The translations under genes were made by a program, and so were the position numbers. The notes under the pieces are model-generated. The model searched no databases. It was not told the DNA's origin and saw nothing but the letters and a program-made list of their open reading frames with translations. DNA of 64,000 nt from assembly GCF_000091045.1 (NCBI RefSeq), contig NC_006680.1, positions 126,001 through 190,000 of the forward strand, in the 5' to 3' direction. This document shows, piece after piece, positions 1 through 11,692 of the stretch (within the stretch, counting starts at the first letter, position 1; each line of letters begins with the position of its first letter). The DNA is from Cryptococcus deneoformans JEC21 (taxonomy: Eukaryota > Basidiomycota > Tremellomycetes > Tremellales > Cryptococcaceae).

Positions 1-57
1 GTTGGGGACGTCGATTCAACCCGACCTTGGACTTCTTCATCGCCTCCATCTTCTTCC

Positions 58-2449
58 ATGTCCGCGTCCCCGCCCACGCCTGTGCCGCCAACAATAACAG
101 CACCGCCCCAAGAAAAGACTTCTTTGAGCATTCCTTTGCTGTTACATTCAGCGTCCACCTCCAGTGCTGTTTCTGATGGCGGCTACGGCATCCACGGTGT
201 CCACGGCGTTCACAGCGTTCACAGCGTCCACAGCGTCCACAGCAGTCGCCCCCAAACCCCTGCTACTCTTGGCGTCATCACCCCAGCCCTAGCGTCACCG
301 GCGCTAAGCTCGAGTAGCAAGACGGATTTATTCTTCTCTGCTTCCTCTGCAGAATTACCTACGCCTCCCCGTGCGTTATCTCCAGCATCTGCTTTGGACA
401 AGGAACCTTTTTCTTCTTCTTCTGCTGCTTCTTCGGGTTTGGATGTGAGTGGTAATGAGAGAGCTCAATCGACAACGATGCCTTCTTCTAGCTTCCCCTC
501 CACGGCCACGTCCGGGGCCGCAAGTTGGAGCGGAAGTGGGATATCCACTGTAAAACTGAGGTTACCCACAAGGAAAGAGAGGTTTCGAGAGACAGTCATC
601 CCGGCCGAAATGAAGGATGAGATGGATATAGATAGAAGTAGGGAAGGATGGGGTGCACCGTTCGGAATGGGATTGGGAGCTGGGTTCGAAGAGATTAGTA
701 CATCTCGGCTGAGGAGTTTATCAAATCCTATCGCTCCCCCGCCGGCGCATACTGTCCCTCCAGCACCACCCGCGCCTCTACCTGCACCTCTGCCTTCGTC
801 ATTCACAACGCAGAATAGCAGTAATGACGGGGATAGTCGACCGGAATTTGCCCGACAGAGTTCTTTGACGCCGACAGTGGTATCGCCACAAACACCCAGG
901 GCTGGTTTCTTTCCCCTCAATAATGCCCGTACCAAAGCCAATGCGGTGCCGTCTGTTCCATTCCATCCTTCCCCTTCTGCGGGGGGATATACACCTCCAC
1001 CTCCACCTTGGAAATTGAGACGTAAAGAATCTCAACAGCTGGAAAGGGAACACCGTCAAGCAGGGGTGGATGAGAGTGTGAAAGCTGGGGATGTGATCGA
1101 ACCTTGTTTTCCAAATACGAATGCGGATAATAATGGTGAACACGAAAAGGAAAAGCGTAAAGAAAGAGTCATCGGAGGGTGGAGGTTGGTCAAGAAGATG
1201 GGAGAAGGAGCTTTCTCAGCAGTTTGGTCGGCCGTGCCTGCTGGTTCAACACCCTTATCTTCCACACCCACCCACGCGCCCACCGCTACCAGCCTCCTCG
1301 TCGCACTCAAACTCTTGACCCACCCGTTGCCTGATCATCGAACACGTATCGCCTTTCTCCGAGAAGCTTCCGTCTTGCGACACATCTCACACCCTTCTAT
1401 CGTGGGGTACATTGATGATTTCTCAACGGAAAGACATGATGTTTTGGTGTTGGAAGCGGCTGGGGGAGGGGAATTGTTCGAGTTGATGAGTGAGGAGGAG
1501 AATAGGCGGCGGATGATCTTGCCTGCGCCTGCGCCGGTAGCTGGTTCAGAAGAGAGTGAAATGGGCTGGGATAAGGATGGTGAAGGTTTTGTGAGGAGGG
1601 TGTTTAGTGAGCTCGTCAAGGCTGTGGGGTGGTTACATGAGGTTGGTATAGTACATCGCGACATCAAGTTGGAGAGTAGGTACCATTTACATACCTCCAT
1701 GTTCGAAAAGCTAATGGCTTCGGTTAGACATATTGTTCACCACCAACCCTTTCATCCTCCCACCTACAAGCACATCCTCCATCCCACTTCACCTCCTCCC
1801 TCCACCTGGCCAACCACTCATCAAACTGACCGACTTTGGTCTCTCACGGTTCATTTCCCCCGCTTCACCTCTTCTCTACACACGATGCGGTTCCGAAAGC
1901 TTTGCAGCGCCAGAGATCATCATGGGTAAACCATACGATGGCCGAGAGACAGATGCCTGGGCATTGGGTGTGGTACTCTATGGCTTGATCATCGGTGAAC
2001 TGCCTTTTGATCGGGAGGAAAGCATTAAGTTGCCGGACGGGATAGCGACTCCCGGAGGGGGAAATAGTGAAAGAGTAAGAGGGAGGAAGAAGATGCACCG
2101 GATCGCCAAAGGGGAATATACCTGGCCATCACCCGAACCTGCACTCTCTCAAGATATCCCAGGTGCCTATGTGCCGGGTACAGCGACTCCATCAGCGCGA
2201 GCAGTGATTTCCTCACTTCTTGAGCGTAGCCCTTCAAAGAGAGCGAAACCAAGTGATCTGTGGGAGTATGAATGGATGCTTGGGCCTGGGGGCGTTCCGC
2301 GACCTGTGGAAGGGGCGGGAACGCCACAGCAAGAGGGAGTGGGAAAAGATAAGGGAAGGGAGGCGTCTGGAAGAGGGAGAAGGAGGGTGTTGGATGGATT
2401 TTTAGTGGAAGAAGAGAGAATTGAAGATGTCGCAATGACAGAACATTGA
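58..2449 (+). CDS. Ser/Thr protein kinase, possibly 5'-incomplete
   Basis: Two exons (58-1675 and 1728-2449) around a 52-nt GT..TAG intron. Splicing is set by the kinase motif: exon 1 ends in HRDIKLE and exon 2 continues N-I-L-F. About 370 residues of Ser/Pro-rich, probably disordered sequence precede the kinase domain. Visible elements are the glycine loop GEGAFSAVW, the VALKLL lysine, LREASVLRHI (helix C glutamate), HRDIKLEN, TDFGLSRF and FAAPEIIMGKPYDGRETDAWALGVVLYG. The APE segment followed by D-x-WALGV resembles fungal CAMK-type kinases. All catalytic residues are present, so it should be active. The frame stays open from the ATG at 58 to base 1, so the true start may lie outside the window. 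The HVHSVHSV repeat near residue 50 is low-complexity. The substrate cannot be named from sequence. Confidence 0.85.
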
Positions 2450-3143
2450 AGAGGGTAAAAGGACACTTATCTTGTTGCAATGGCGTGAATCTTGTGTTTA
2501 GTTTCATCTTGTCTTGGGTTAGCGTACCCTTAATGTCTTTGGGTCTATAGTCAATCTCATATATTACCACTGTTTTGCGATCTTTGTTAGCACTAATATC
2601 GGCGTCGTATGCAAGCACAAATAATTGGTCAGGGAGGGCGAGAGATAGAGATGTGCTCTTGAACAATCTCCCATAAATCTCGGCCGCATCTTGATCGCAT
2701 GTCAACTCTGCGAGCTAATTCGTGATAGCTTGTTAATGGCCCCAGATAGAAATATTTGGAGTGCGAACTTATCTCTAGTTCAGTTGTTGCAGGCGCCCAC
2801 CCTTGCAATGTATAATAGTCTTTTGGAGGATGTCTTATAGATTGACCATAGCAAGCCACAGCTTCCACAGCGTTCGCAATGTTCTGAATAGACCTCTCCG
2901 AATGTATCCTATCCTGACTCCTGTTGTGTTTCGAACGCTTCATATAAGCTGCTGGTTTTGTCAAGGCTTGAATCTTTATGTGACTTAGGAAGCGAAGGAT
3001 GAGCAGGAAAACGCTGTGTCAGGGACCAACCTGTAGTATCATAAAGAAAGAGTGAAGACAGTACGCAAGGAAGACAAGTATATGTCGCTTTTGCAAGTTT
3101 CCATACCTAAAAGGAGACAGGTCCTACAGCGAAACATAGGGCC
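2450..3143. other. Convergent intergenic region, no gene seen
   Basis: This lies between the 3' ends of the kinase gene (+) and the ASNSD1-like gene (-). It should hold both 3' untranslated regions and terminators. No conserved coding segment was recognised on either strand. Confidence 0.5.
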
Positions 3144-5283
3144 TCAAATCCACTCCACCGGTCTCTCTCCAGCTTTTGGGCCCTTGACTCCACTCCCAGT
3201 ACCCCCGACTTTTGCACTTCTCGTCCCAAACTGCATCGCCCTCTTTACTCTCGCTCCAGTCTTGCTCATCCCTACTCTTTCCACCGCTAATCGCAATAAC
3301 CGTTTATCTCCTTGACCCGGTGGAAGGCGGGGATCACACTTGAGCCAGATAGGTAAGGAAGAGAGGTAGGCGATGAAAGAGAGGGAGAGGTAGGGATATC
3401 GTGCGTCCCGGGCATGTGAAGAAATGAGGCGGTCATCCCGAGATAAATTGCGTGTAGGTAAACGGTTGAGATCCATTTGGGTCTATTATATGTATTTTGT
3501 TAGTCAATTCTTCTTTCTTCGCGTGCGGGAAAAAGTAGATACGCACTTCTTCGATGAGGCCCTGCCATCCGGCTTGGTTGAAAGCATGTCGATGCCGTGA
3601 ATAACCTCCCAGTTGCCTATACATGTCAGCTTGTCCCATTTCGATGTAGACTTACTCGTCTGCGCCCAGACCGGAGATGTAAACTTTTGCCTTCACCTGA
3701 TACGGTCTTTTGTTCCCATCTTCGCCTACGACTGATCCCTTGCCGAGCGATGCAAAGTAAAGTGGATAGGCTAGGGACTTGAATTTTGGTCAGCGATGTT
3801 TGTGGAATGCAATAGGACTGAGACAACATACCAAATCCATCTCCGTCACTGATGGATACATGAGCTCCACCACCCTCGCTCTATGCTCTCTAGCCTCCTG
3901 TACGGAGCGTCAACATCAACTTGATCTTGTCATTTAATCCAAACCCACTTCATAAGGTACATTCACTTCCACAAATCTCCATTCTCTCTCCTTGCAAACG
4001 TTCCTCAACTCTTCGACAGCTTCCAAGCCCGACAGCCGATCAGGTACAGCATAAACATCTCCTTCCACTCCTGGCGTTTTGTGCTTGCCTTTCCCTTTTC
4101 CGTTGGCAAGTTGAGGTCTGGGGGAAGGAGCGAAGGATACGTTAATGAGGTCGATAGGATCTGATAATGGTAGGCACTGATGGAGAAGATAGGCGAGGAA
4201 TGTACAGTCAATCCCCCCTGAGAAAAGTACAGCTACCTTGGCTTCCCTATATCAACCATCAACTTTTATACGAGCCGAAGAAAATACACTCACCCAGGTG
4301 CCAAGTCTGGTATGTTCTCTACTCGACGTCGCACGCTAGCTTGCAGATGGTCGACAAACGAGATGACGGCGGCGTTGTGGATGGCTGGGCTATCTTCTGT
4401 GAGGCCTGAAGGGGGAAGGACGGTGTTAATTGGTGCAACCCTAGTCTGACGACACGAGTTAGTCTTACAGCCAGGCGCCAAACCTCGAAACAGAGCAATA
4501 GATGACACTCACCCACGGTGTAGACGAGCTTTCAGGAAGGTCAAAGTTATTGGTCATGATGAGAGCATTACATAGGTCCACCTATATATCGGTTAGCTGA
4601 GATGAAGAAGTCTGAAAGATGTACTGACTGTCCCATCCTCGAGGACTTGAACTTGATCAAATCGAATGATACCTCCTTCACCACCCAGCAAAGCTCGCAT
4701 CTCTAGCCCAGCCTCACGCACCAGCCCGCAGCAGCAAGAGCTGAGTATGAACATGTTGGATACGGTGCCATTGCCGGATATTTGGGGATATAAGAGCAGT
4801 GAGCGACGCGACAAGGGATCTAGTTGGTAGTAGAGTGTAGAAGATATCAACTAAAAGCAAGTCAGTCGCCTAGTAGTAAGGAATTAGATGCGAGATACTC
4901 ACGTCTAGGTAAATGCAAGCAAACGGCCCTTCAATATCCTTCAGGACACTTTGGAACTCAGCCCCCTCTTCCAGTTTCTCAAATATCTTGCGGGTATCGT
5001 TCGCATCCTTTTCCACCTGTAATCCCTCAAACACCTGTCCATTCCATCCCAAAACTCCTCTTTTTCCAACCAGTGGCTGAGCCGTCAGTTCTCCTCGAAG
5101 TCCAAGGACGCTCGCACTCAGGGTAATTTCTATTTCCGCACCAGACTTGCCCTTCACAATGTGGGTATATGACCCCTGTGTATCCGGCCCTCGGCATGTG
5201 ATTGTGGATTGAAAGGCGTCGAGCAGAGATGCTCTGGGATAGCCGGTAGAAAGGGATCTGATGGAGAGTGTGAGACCACACAT
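3144..5283 (-). CDS. ASNSD1-type asparagine synthetase domain protein
   Basis: The protein starts MCGLTLSI, so the mature N-terminus would be the catalytic Cys of a class II glutamine amidotransferase; this supports the start at 5283. Reading right to left, about eight exons can be joined with short GT-AG introns: 5283-4903 (amidase domain, with RGPDTQGSY), 4850 to about 4630 (YYQLDPLSRRSLL), about 4580-4515, about 4455-4290, about 4245-3960 (AKVAVLFSGGIDCT, the ATP-pyrophosphatase loop, then VYAVPDRLSGLEAVEELR), about 3900-3835, about 3780-3650 (YISGLGADE), then QLGGYSRHR and NLSRDDRLISSHARDARYPYL to the stop at 3144. The order and motifs match human ASNSD1 and its fungal relatives rather than true asparagine synthetase. 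Its biochemical role is not well established in fungi. Exon limits given as 'about' are by eye. Confidence 0.88.
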
Positions 5284-5830
5284 AATATCCTGGATTGAGC
5301 TTGGGTACGTTCAAAAACCACAATCGTCCATAAGAACTTGGTGATCGAGCGTCAAAATCTGGCGTATTTGTTACGAAAGTTTGTTCGCACTCTTGACAGG
5401 CGAAGTTGCTGTAGTTTTTGTTACATGGCGGCTCCCCCTCTCAAAAAACAATGGGATGAAGCCCTGTAACTAGCAGATGTCAAGCTACCAGACTGGCACC
5501 CCATCCTGTTCGCTTTGAGTACCACGCATGCTGAAGAGCGCGTGGTTACTAAATACCATGGTGGGAGTCTACATACTTCCATAGTTATTTACCCTTTTTA
5601 CGCTTTATTAACTTTTTGCTTTGTTGTTGCTGCACGTGAACTGACGTGGATTAAAAAGCGATGACGTGGGGACTCCTGCTCGTCGTCGTCGTCATGGCGG
5701 CGGCAATGGCATTCGTTCGCCTTCGTTTCAGTTTCTCTGCACATTTCAGTCGACTTTCTTCGGTTGCTATTTATCCCAATTCATCGACCTTCCTTTCCCC
5801 GCATACTGAGGGGATATGCCTTAGTACGAC
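5284..5830. promoter_or_regulatory. Divergent promoter with CACGTG and paired TGACGTGG sites
   Basis: This is the region between two divergent start codons. It contains an E-box CACGTG at 5633-5638 and two TGACGTGG motifs at 5642-5649 and 5662-5669, all within 40 bp. TGACGTG is the core of ATF/CREB and UPR-type bZIP sites. Which gene they serve is not known; they lie nearer the rightward gene (about 170 bp from its ATG). Confidence 0.45.
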
Positions 5831-7448
5831 ATGTCAAATTCATCCTCTGTTAGAAATCCTCTTCAGCGCGCCCATGCTCTCTCAGCCCAAGCATCTAGCC
5901 TTTTGGATTCCGATCAGCCGTCGGCCCAAGCAATGAGCCAGGCCCTACAGGCTTACAGAGAAGCAGCCAGTCTATTTGAAGCTTCTGCTGGTGATTTGGA
6001 TGTCGATGAGAGCACGAAGGTGACTTTGAAGTTGTTGACAACGCAGCATCGCAAACTGGCAAGGGACCTCGAGCGGAGGATTAGTATTGCTGCCAAAGGG
6101 AAAATGGCCACTCCTGTGAATACGCGACTTGCTGGAATGCCCCCAAACCGGAGATATTTCTCTGAAGGTTCACCTGCCAGAGGCTATCTCCCTGATAACA
6201 AACAGGTCGCGGGCGGAATGACACCTCTGCGGGTTGACTCGAGTAGGTTTTCCGTGCCTTCCTCTCATGGACCAAGCTCATAAGGCTTTAAGCCGCGCAG
6301 CACTTATCACATACTCAGGAGGTACCACCATTCGCATATAGGCCTCCTCCAAATCCGTCCGGTTCTCAGCCAAATTCTGCTTCCATCTTCTCGCCATCCG
6401 ATGCTCCGTCACCTTTACAATCCTCTTCGTCATCTTCTGAAGCGCCTGAGGAGTCTTACGTGCATTTCGGCGCTCCCCCGGATATAACCGACCCATTCAA
6501 TCGCTTTTGGGCCATGCTGGATAATATGCTGGAAGATATATCTAACCCCATTGCTTTTGCCAGTGCACCTCTTGATACACTAGGTCCAACCATTCCACAA
6601 CCGAAAAAGTCACAGGAGAAACGCAATAGCAAGAGTGGTAAAGAAGAAAAGAGAAAGGAAGAGTCACCATCACCTACTGATTCCTTTTATTTGGTTCATC
6701 CAAAGGGCAAGATGACACCCGAAGGATCCGAGGATGGGGATAAACCTCGCGGTAACCCGTGCGTTAATATCGATGTACAAGTCCATCAAATAGTGCTGAC
6801 ATACCGTTGTAGAGCCCCTTTAGCCAAAACGCCAGAGGAATTGGCCCTGGAAAATACATCTTTACGGCATTCCCTCGACACCCTTGCTTCACACACTCAA
6901 TCTCTAGAACAGACAAACCGCCTTCTCAAAATCCAGTTAGAAGAGCGGGATAAGAAGTTTTTGGCAGCCATGGCAGGTGTAAAGAAGGAAGCTGCTCGGG
7001 CCAAACAAGGACAAGAGCTGTGGCGCAGTCAAGTCATGGCTGGATCTATCATACCGGTTAGAGCGCCGAGGGTGGACGGAAGTCCGATTAACAGTGTTCC
7101 TGGGTTGAAGGATGGGCCAGGATCGGATAGCACGGGTCAGTTCCTTACACATCATTCAAAGCGACAGAATGTCCTGACATATCGCTGCAGTCTTGCGCAA
7201 GAGGATCAAAGAATTGGAGGAGGAAGTGAAGGCCCTGAAGCTCGAATCAGAGAAGCAGAAAAACCACATTGAAAAGTACAAAGGAAAGGTGGGTCCGATT
7301 TGTCTAAACTCTGGAGCGCGACAGGAAGTTGATATGGTCTTAGTTCGAAAAGCTGAAAGCAAATGCGCGAGCCAAGAAGGAAGCTAAATTAGCTGCAGCT
7401 GCCGCTGAAGCCACCGCGCAAGGACAGAATTCTTCTACCCCGACATAA
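5831..7448 (+). CDS. MIT-like/coiled-coil protein, possibly Atg38/NRBF2-like
   Basis: Five exons can be joined in frame: 5831-6253, 6319-6751, 6815-7135, 7191-7288 and 7344-7448, giving about 459 residues. Residues 8-80 form an Ala-rich helical hairpin (RAHALSAQASSLLDS .. ALQAYREAASLFE .. TTQHRKLARDLERRI) that looks like a MIT domain. Near residue 198 is DPFNRFWAMLDNMLEDISNP. Residues about 295-365 and 395-445 are predicted coiled coils rich in Glu and Lys. A MIT domain followed by coiled coil is the layout of Atg38/NRBF2, the subunit that links Vps34 PI3-kinase subcomplexes in autophagy. That match rests on architecture only, so a different MIT adaptor is possible. Each intron is required to pass in-frame stops, which supports the model. 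Confidence 0.6.
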
Positions 7449-8403
7449 AGCTGAACGTCTTAGACAACTGCAGCATCGTATGATTATCAGCCATCTCATC
7501 TTGTAATACGGAATTGTGTTTTCTCTGGCATAGAACCAGTGATGTTGTACTATCTTTACAGGAAATGTTATATCGTTTCCCTGTTTTTCTCTCTAGCACA
7601 ATGATTCAAGCTTCGCTCCTGTCGAAGTTCCCTTTGTTGCGGCCTCTTCAGATCCCATCGTACCAGCAAACGATGAGGACTTCAGCCCTTCAAGAGTGAA
7701 GCATGGCCACTCATCTTCAGTATCCTTTCACACCATCTGTCATCATTATAACCTCGTCACTTTTGGTACTAATATCGCAGTTTTCATATAGGTTGTCGTC
7801 TTGATCAATCGAAACATTCCACAAGCTTGTCAAAATAGATAATGATGCTGCTTCTCTGAGATTGACTTGCAGGTAAAGGAATTATTTTCCATGTCACTAA
7901 TCCTTTTGAGGGCCTTCTATCTGAGTATCAAGGGCACTTTCGATTTCACCAAGTTTCCTGAATATATACAGTACTATAACGCAATGTGGGAAAATTTGTC
8001 CATCCTTTCCTGAGAGAGGGAAATCAACTCCAAGATGACAAAAAAAGAGAGTCCTGTCCTCTAAATGAATAGCACTTAATGGCACTTCATAGCCATGTGC
8101 GATTGTAGGTTTTGTTTTGGTAGATGAAAAACCACCCAGGTATGTTCCAGTAATAAATCAAGGCCGTGGTATTGGCTCACAAGCGGAATTATGATGTATA
8201 ATATATAGAAAAAACAAGCTTTGACGGTCAAACAATTAAGTACATTCTAACCATTGATCGAAAAGATGGCAAGATAAAATGGAAGGCCATCATGAGCAGC
8301 CATTAACGAAAAGCCATTCTTACACCAGATAAAAGTGTTGAAGCCTTTTAATTATCTCCAAGCAGGTGTTAGGTAATCTGTGCAGAAAATGTGGATTTTC
8401 AGT
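7449..8403. other. Convergent intergenic region, no gene seen
   Basis: About 950 bp, AT-richer than the flanking genes, lie between two converging 3' ends. No conserved protein segment or RNA gene was recognised. It presumably holds untranslated regions. Confidence 0.45.
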
Positions 8404-9940
8404 TCAAAGAGTCTGGGTATTTATTAACCATAAAAGAGAAAACCGACCTAGTTCATCTTTATCCTCCTCATACCTCCTTCTCCTCCTCCGTCTCCAGAAC
8501 CAGAGCCCAGCTATAGTAATGATCACGATAAACGCTATCACAATCACAGTAACAGAAACAGCTACTGTTGTCATTCTGTATCACATGTATGTTAGTTCGA
8601 TTGCCTAATACTTCAAGGAAGTTGATGATTTACTTGTGTGTGGTTGGATCATTATCATTTTCAGCTGAAGCAACTGCACTGCTATCCGTTTCGGAACTGA
8701 TAGCAGCTGTGGAAGGTGTACCCGTAGACTGAGGGTCGAAAGACTGGGTCAACGCGATTGACTGGTAGGATTTTGAAGTCGATGTATTTCCAGGGGACGA
8801 CTTTGCCGTTGGCGACTGATCCCCATTCACTGTCGTAGAAAAGGCCGTTGAAGCAGGAAAATCGGATGATGAAGGCGGAGATGACGATGATGATGGCGTC
8901 TCTTGTGCAATGGAGGAGGAATCCGTTGAGGTTGGAGCAACGGATGACGTTGGTATAGAAATAGATAATGGGATAGACGAGGATGTCGAGGGTGCTGACG
9001 ATGATGCGATCAAGCTGGATGAGGCGACAGTTACCGTAGTAGAAGTCGTCGTTGCAATTGCACTAGATCCCGTTGAGGCAGCATTTGTCCTATTGGGGTA
9101 ATGAGTGAATAGAAACAAAGCAGTGCTTTTATGAAGCAAGCGTAACTTACAATGAACCTGTGACCGCAACGTAATCGACATCTAACCAGATATAATTCGG
9201 ATACTCATCCGTATTCCGAGCGTTTTCATTGCTGACTTTTAATGTATGATCGCCTTCTTCTAGCCCGCTTGTTGCAAATAAAACTTGCTGGAACGTTGAT
9301 TTTTCAGAGTATCCCGAGTAGTATTGTGTATCTCCTGAGTCCACTGATATTCCATAAATGCCCTATATAATAGCTTGTCAACTGGGATGTTGGAATAAAG
9401 GAAAGTTATTTGACAAAAAACCTGACATGACTGACAATTTGCTTGTTAGCTAGTATGTGAGGAGATAGATACCAGAGCTTACTTATTTCGTCTGGCTCCG
9501 TAAAGAGTAATATCCGTCCCATGCCAGGCAATAATTGCGTAATCTCCCTGTCATGTATCATTAGCAAACACTTAAGAAGGGGATGAGACCACGTGCATTG
9601 TTCGTAGATGAATGGCTGGTTAAAAGTTAGTGATTGAGCGCATTACTAGTCTGTAAGACCCACAAAGTCTACATCACAGAAAGCAAGATCAGCCTGGTAT
9701 TTGAACATAAGGTTACACCGCACTCACACCATCATAATATTCGTCCGCCATAGGGTCGACTTAGTGTGGTACAGTCAGCGGCTAAAGCAGCCGAAGTCAT
9801 CATGATCAATTACCTACCAGTGTGATTGGTCGACCTAAAGAGGCATATCAGATATAACACCAGTACATCACACAGCTCATTTACCATGTGGTCCCAAACC
9901 ATCCAAAGTTCGCATTAGTATCGTCGATGGAAGTAGACAT
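8404..9940 (-). CDS. Single-pass membrane protein with galactose-binding-like ectodomain
   Basis: A multi-exon minus-strand gene. Near the N-terminus is MSTSIDDTNANFGWFGTTW, the D-D-T-d..I.Y..W opening of a large basidiomycete family with jelly-roll (galactose-binding-like) ectodomains. Further exons give WHGTDITLYGARRNK, then ISVDSGDTQYYSGYSE and GLEEGDHTLKVSN, then YIWLDVDYVAVTG. Next come about 150 residues almost entirely Ser/Thr/Ala/Pro, expected to be heavily O-mannosylated. A single hydrophobic helix follows (VTVIVIAFIVIITIAGLWFW), then a stop-transfer run of six Arg and a short acidic tail ending at 8404. This suggests a cell-surface sensor or wall-anchored protein. The small exons between 9600 and 9850 could not all be assigned, and no classical signal peptide was found, so the N-terminal model is provisional. 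Ligand unknown. Confidence 0.65.
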
Positions 9941-10372
9941 GTTCCTCGAGCTGTATCGAGTAATTTCTAACCTGGCAAAATTAGTAGCGGCGTTGCGTTC
10001 AAAAAAATGGGGATGGATAGTTATAAGGTGTATAATAGGAATCAAGGCATCAAAGATCATCCTCCTGGTGGAGATAATTGATGTGAAAGAGAGGAAGACG
10101 GTACCCAAAACGGCATCCTACTGCCAAATGCCGCTCCTGGCCATACAGTCCGCTTCGGCTCCTTTGATGTAGCTCGTCAAAGGAAGGTGTATGTGTTCAT
10201 TTTCCCGCAAAAGGATGTAACTCAAAGTGATTATTCTGCAGCAAACATCTCAAAGTCAACTTTGAGCTCTGCCTTTCGAAAAGGCAATCAATTGGGGGCA
10301 GAGAAGGATGGCCAGCTAATGGAGAGGAGGAGAAGTGCATATGAGACCAAACGCCTAGTGGTTGGAAAACGC

Positions 10373-10770
10373 CTATGATGGTTGTGTTGGTACAGGACTT
10401 TGGGCTTCCAAAGGCTTTGAGGGCTATGTAGATGTGGAACAATCAGCAATCAATCATTCCGTTACCAAAGCTCACAGTAACTTCGTTTCTAAGATGACAT
10501 ACCTCGGGAGGTCCTCCAAAGTACTGGTGGCGATGATACAATTAATATTCAATTAAAAATCGTAACAAGATAGTTGACATACCCCTCGTGCTCTTAAAGC
10601 TCGGTATCCAATACCGTGTGCTGTAAGGACTCCTCCATATATCTGTTGAAGAAACAAATGAGCTCGGAAGATACACAAAATTACGGGAGTATAAGGCTTC
10701 GGCGTACTGTGAGACCGATGGAAGTGAGGACAATTGTTCGCTGAGCGATGTCTGCGATGGAGATGGCCAT
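10373..10770 (-). CDS. COX14-like mitochondrial assembly protein, 64 aa
   Basis: Four tiny exons join in phase: 10770-10708, 10642-10583, 10523-10503 and 10423-10373. The product is 64 residues: a short amphipathic start (MAISIADIAQRTIVLTSIG), one membrane helix (LTIYGGVLTAHGIGYRALR), and a Pro-rich tail ending TQPS. The layout R-x-x-V-L-x-x-I-G-L-T-x-Y-G-G-x-L followed by a basic patch is that of COX14, a single-pass inner-membrane protein needed for cytochrome c oxidase (COX1) assembly. All introns are GT..CAG/TAG and phase 0. Exon 3 is only 21 nt. The neighbouring divergent gene looks like a complex III assembly factor, which fits. A different small inner-membrane protein cannot be excluded on so short a sequence. 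Confidence 0.6.
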
Positions 10771-11002
10771 GATGAAAATGGGATGAGGTATAGGATATAA
10801 AGAAAAGTGAGAGACAGTGAGCTTACAAACAAGTGGGATTTGTGCAAAGTAAAATGGAATGAGTGGTGGAGGACCGAATTATTTGTTCGTTCGCAGTGCG
10901 CAACTCACGCACATCTCAAATTTCTTGTTTTCACCTCTATCCTCGTATCCGTCTACTTTTTACAACGACTCTTCTAAAACAACATATCGGGCACAACCCA
11001 AT
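10771..11002. promoter_or_regulatory. 232-bp bidirectional promoter
   Basis: These are the only bases between the start codons of the COX14-like (-) and CBP6-like (+) genes, so they must serve both. No specific factor site was recognised. Confidence 0.5.
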
Positions 11003-11474
11003 ATGTCATCTCCCATCGCAAACCGCGTCTCCCAGCTTAAATCCATCGCTAGATCCTTCCCTCGCTCTCCGCTCTCCGAACCCACCCAAATTTCGGAAGC
11101 CTGGATATCAATCCTCGACCGTACACTCGCGTCCGATGCCGCTTCTGCTTCTTTTCAAGCAAACTCTAGTCAAGCAACTCTTGGAGCATTGCGGGAAGCG
11201 GGACAACAGCAGCGTTTAATGCAGTTCAAGGCCGCTGTGGAACGGCTGAAGGCTGGAAATGCTATGCGAGACGTATGTCTAATGAATGTCTTTCATTCAT
11301 GATAGCAATGCTGATTCGAATGTGTATGCATAGTATCCCCTATCGAAATCTCTCCTTACTCCTCCCAACGATGAACTGTTTTACACACGAGCGAGAAACG
11401 CCATTCACAACGCAGAGCAGGGTATTCGAAGGCCGTGGTGGAAGGTTTTCTTCAACGTGAAGGGTGCGGAATAA
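11003..11474 (+). CDS. CBP6/UQCC2-like complex III assembly factor
   Basis: Two exons, 11003-11272 and 11334-11474, separated by a GTATGT..ATAG intron at phase 0, give 136 residues. The N-terminal helix region (RVSQLKSIARSFPRSPLSE) and the C-terminal block YPLSKSLLTPPNDELFYTRAR .. RRPWWKVFFN resemble the fungal family containing Cbp6/UQCC2. In yeast, Cbp6 binds Cbp3 and activates cytochrome b translation and assembly in the mitochondrial matrix. The 'YPLS..l.P..n..yY' segment near residue 90 is the main basis for the call. The start was chosen at the first ATG giving the conserved helix. An upstream ATG in the same frame exists near 10859 but lies in probable leader sequence. Divergent with the COX14-like gene. 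Confidence 0.55.
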
Positions 11475-11692
11475 ATATTTTGTACTTCGGATAAACCTGT
11501 ATTGTATTACCATTGCATTATCGAAGCTGGATGAGGGTCAAAATCAGTTAAAAAAGCAAAATTTCGGCAGAGTGTGGACCATCTTTTGATATACAGTGTG
11601 TATTGTGGACGGCGTCACACAGGATAAACTAATTACAGGGGTATACATTATTTTTGACTGATGCGATACATGTTTGATCGGCTCAAGACAAT

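Noticed and set aside
2025..2705. Long minus-strand frame opposite the kinase 3' exon
   Set aside because: Shadow of a clear kinase domain on the plus strand; no domain of its own.
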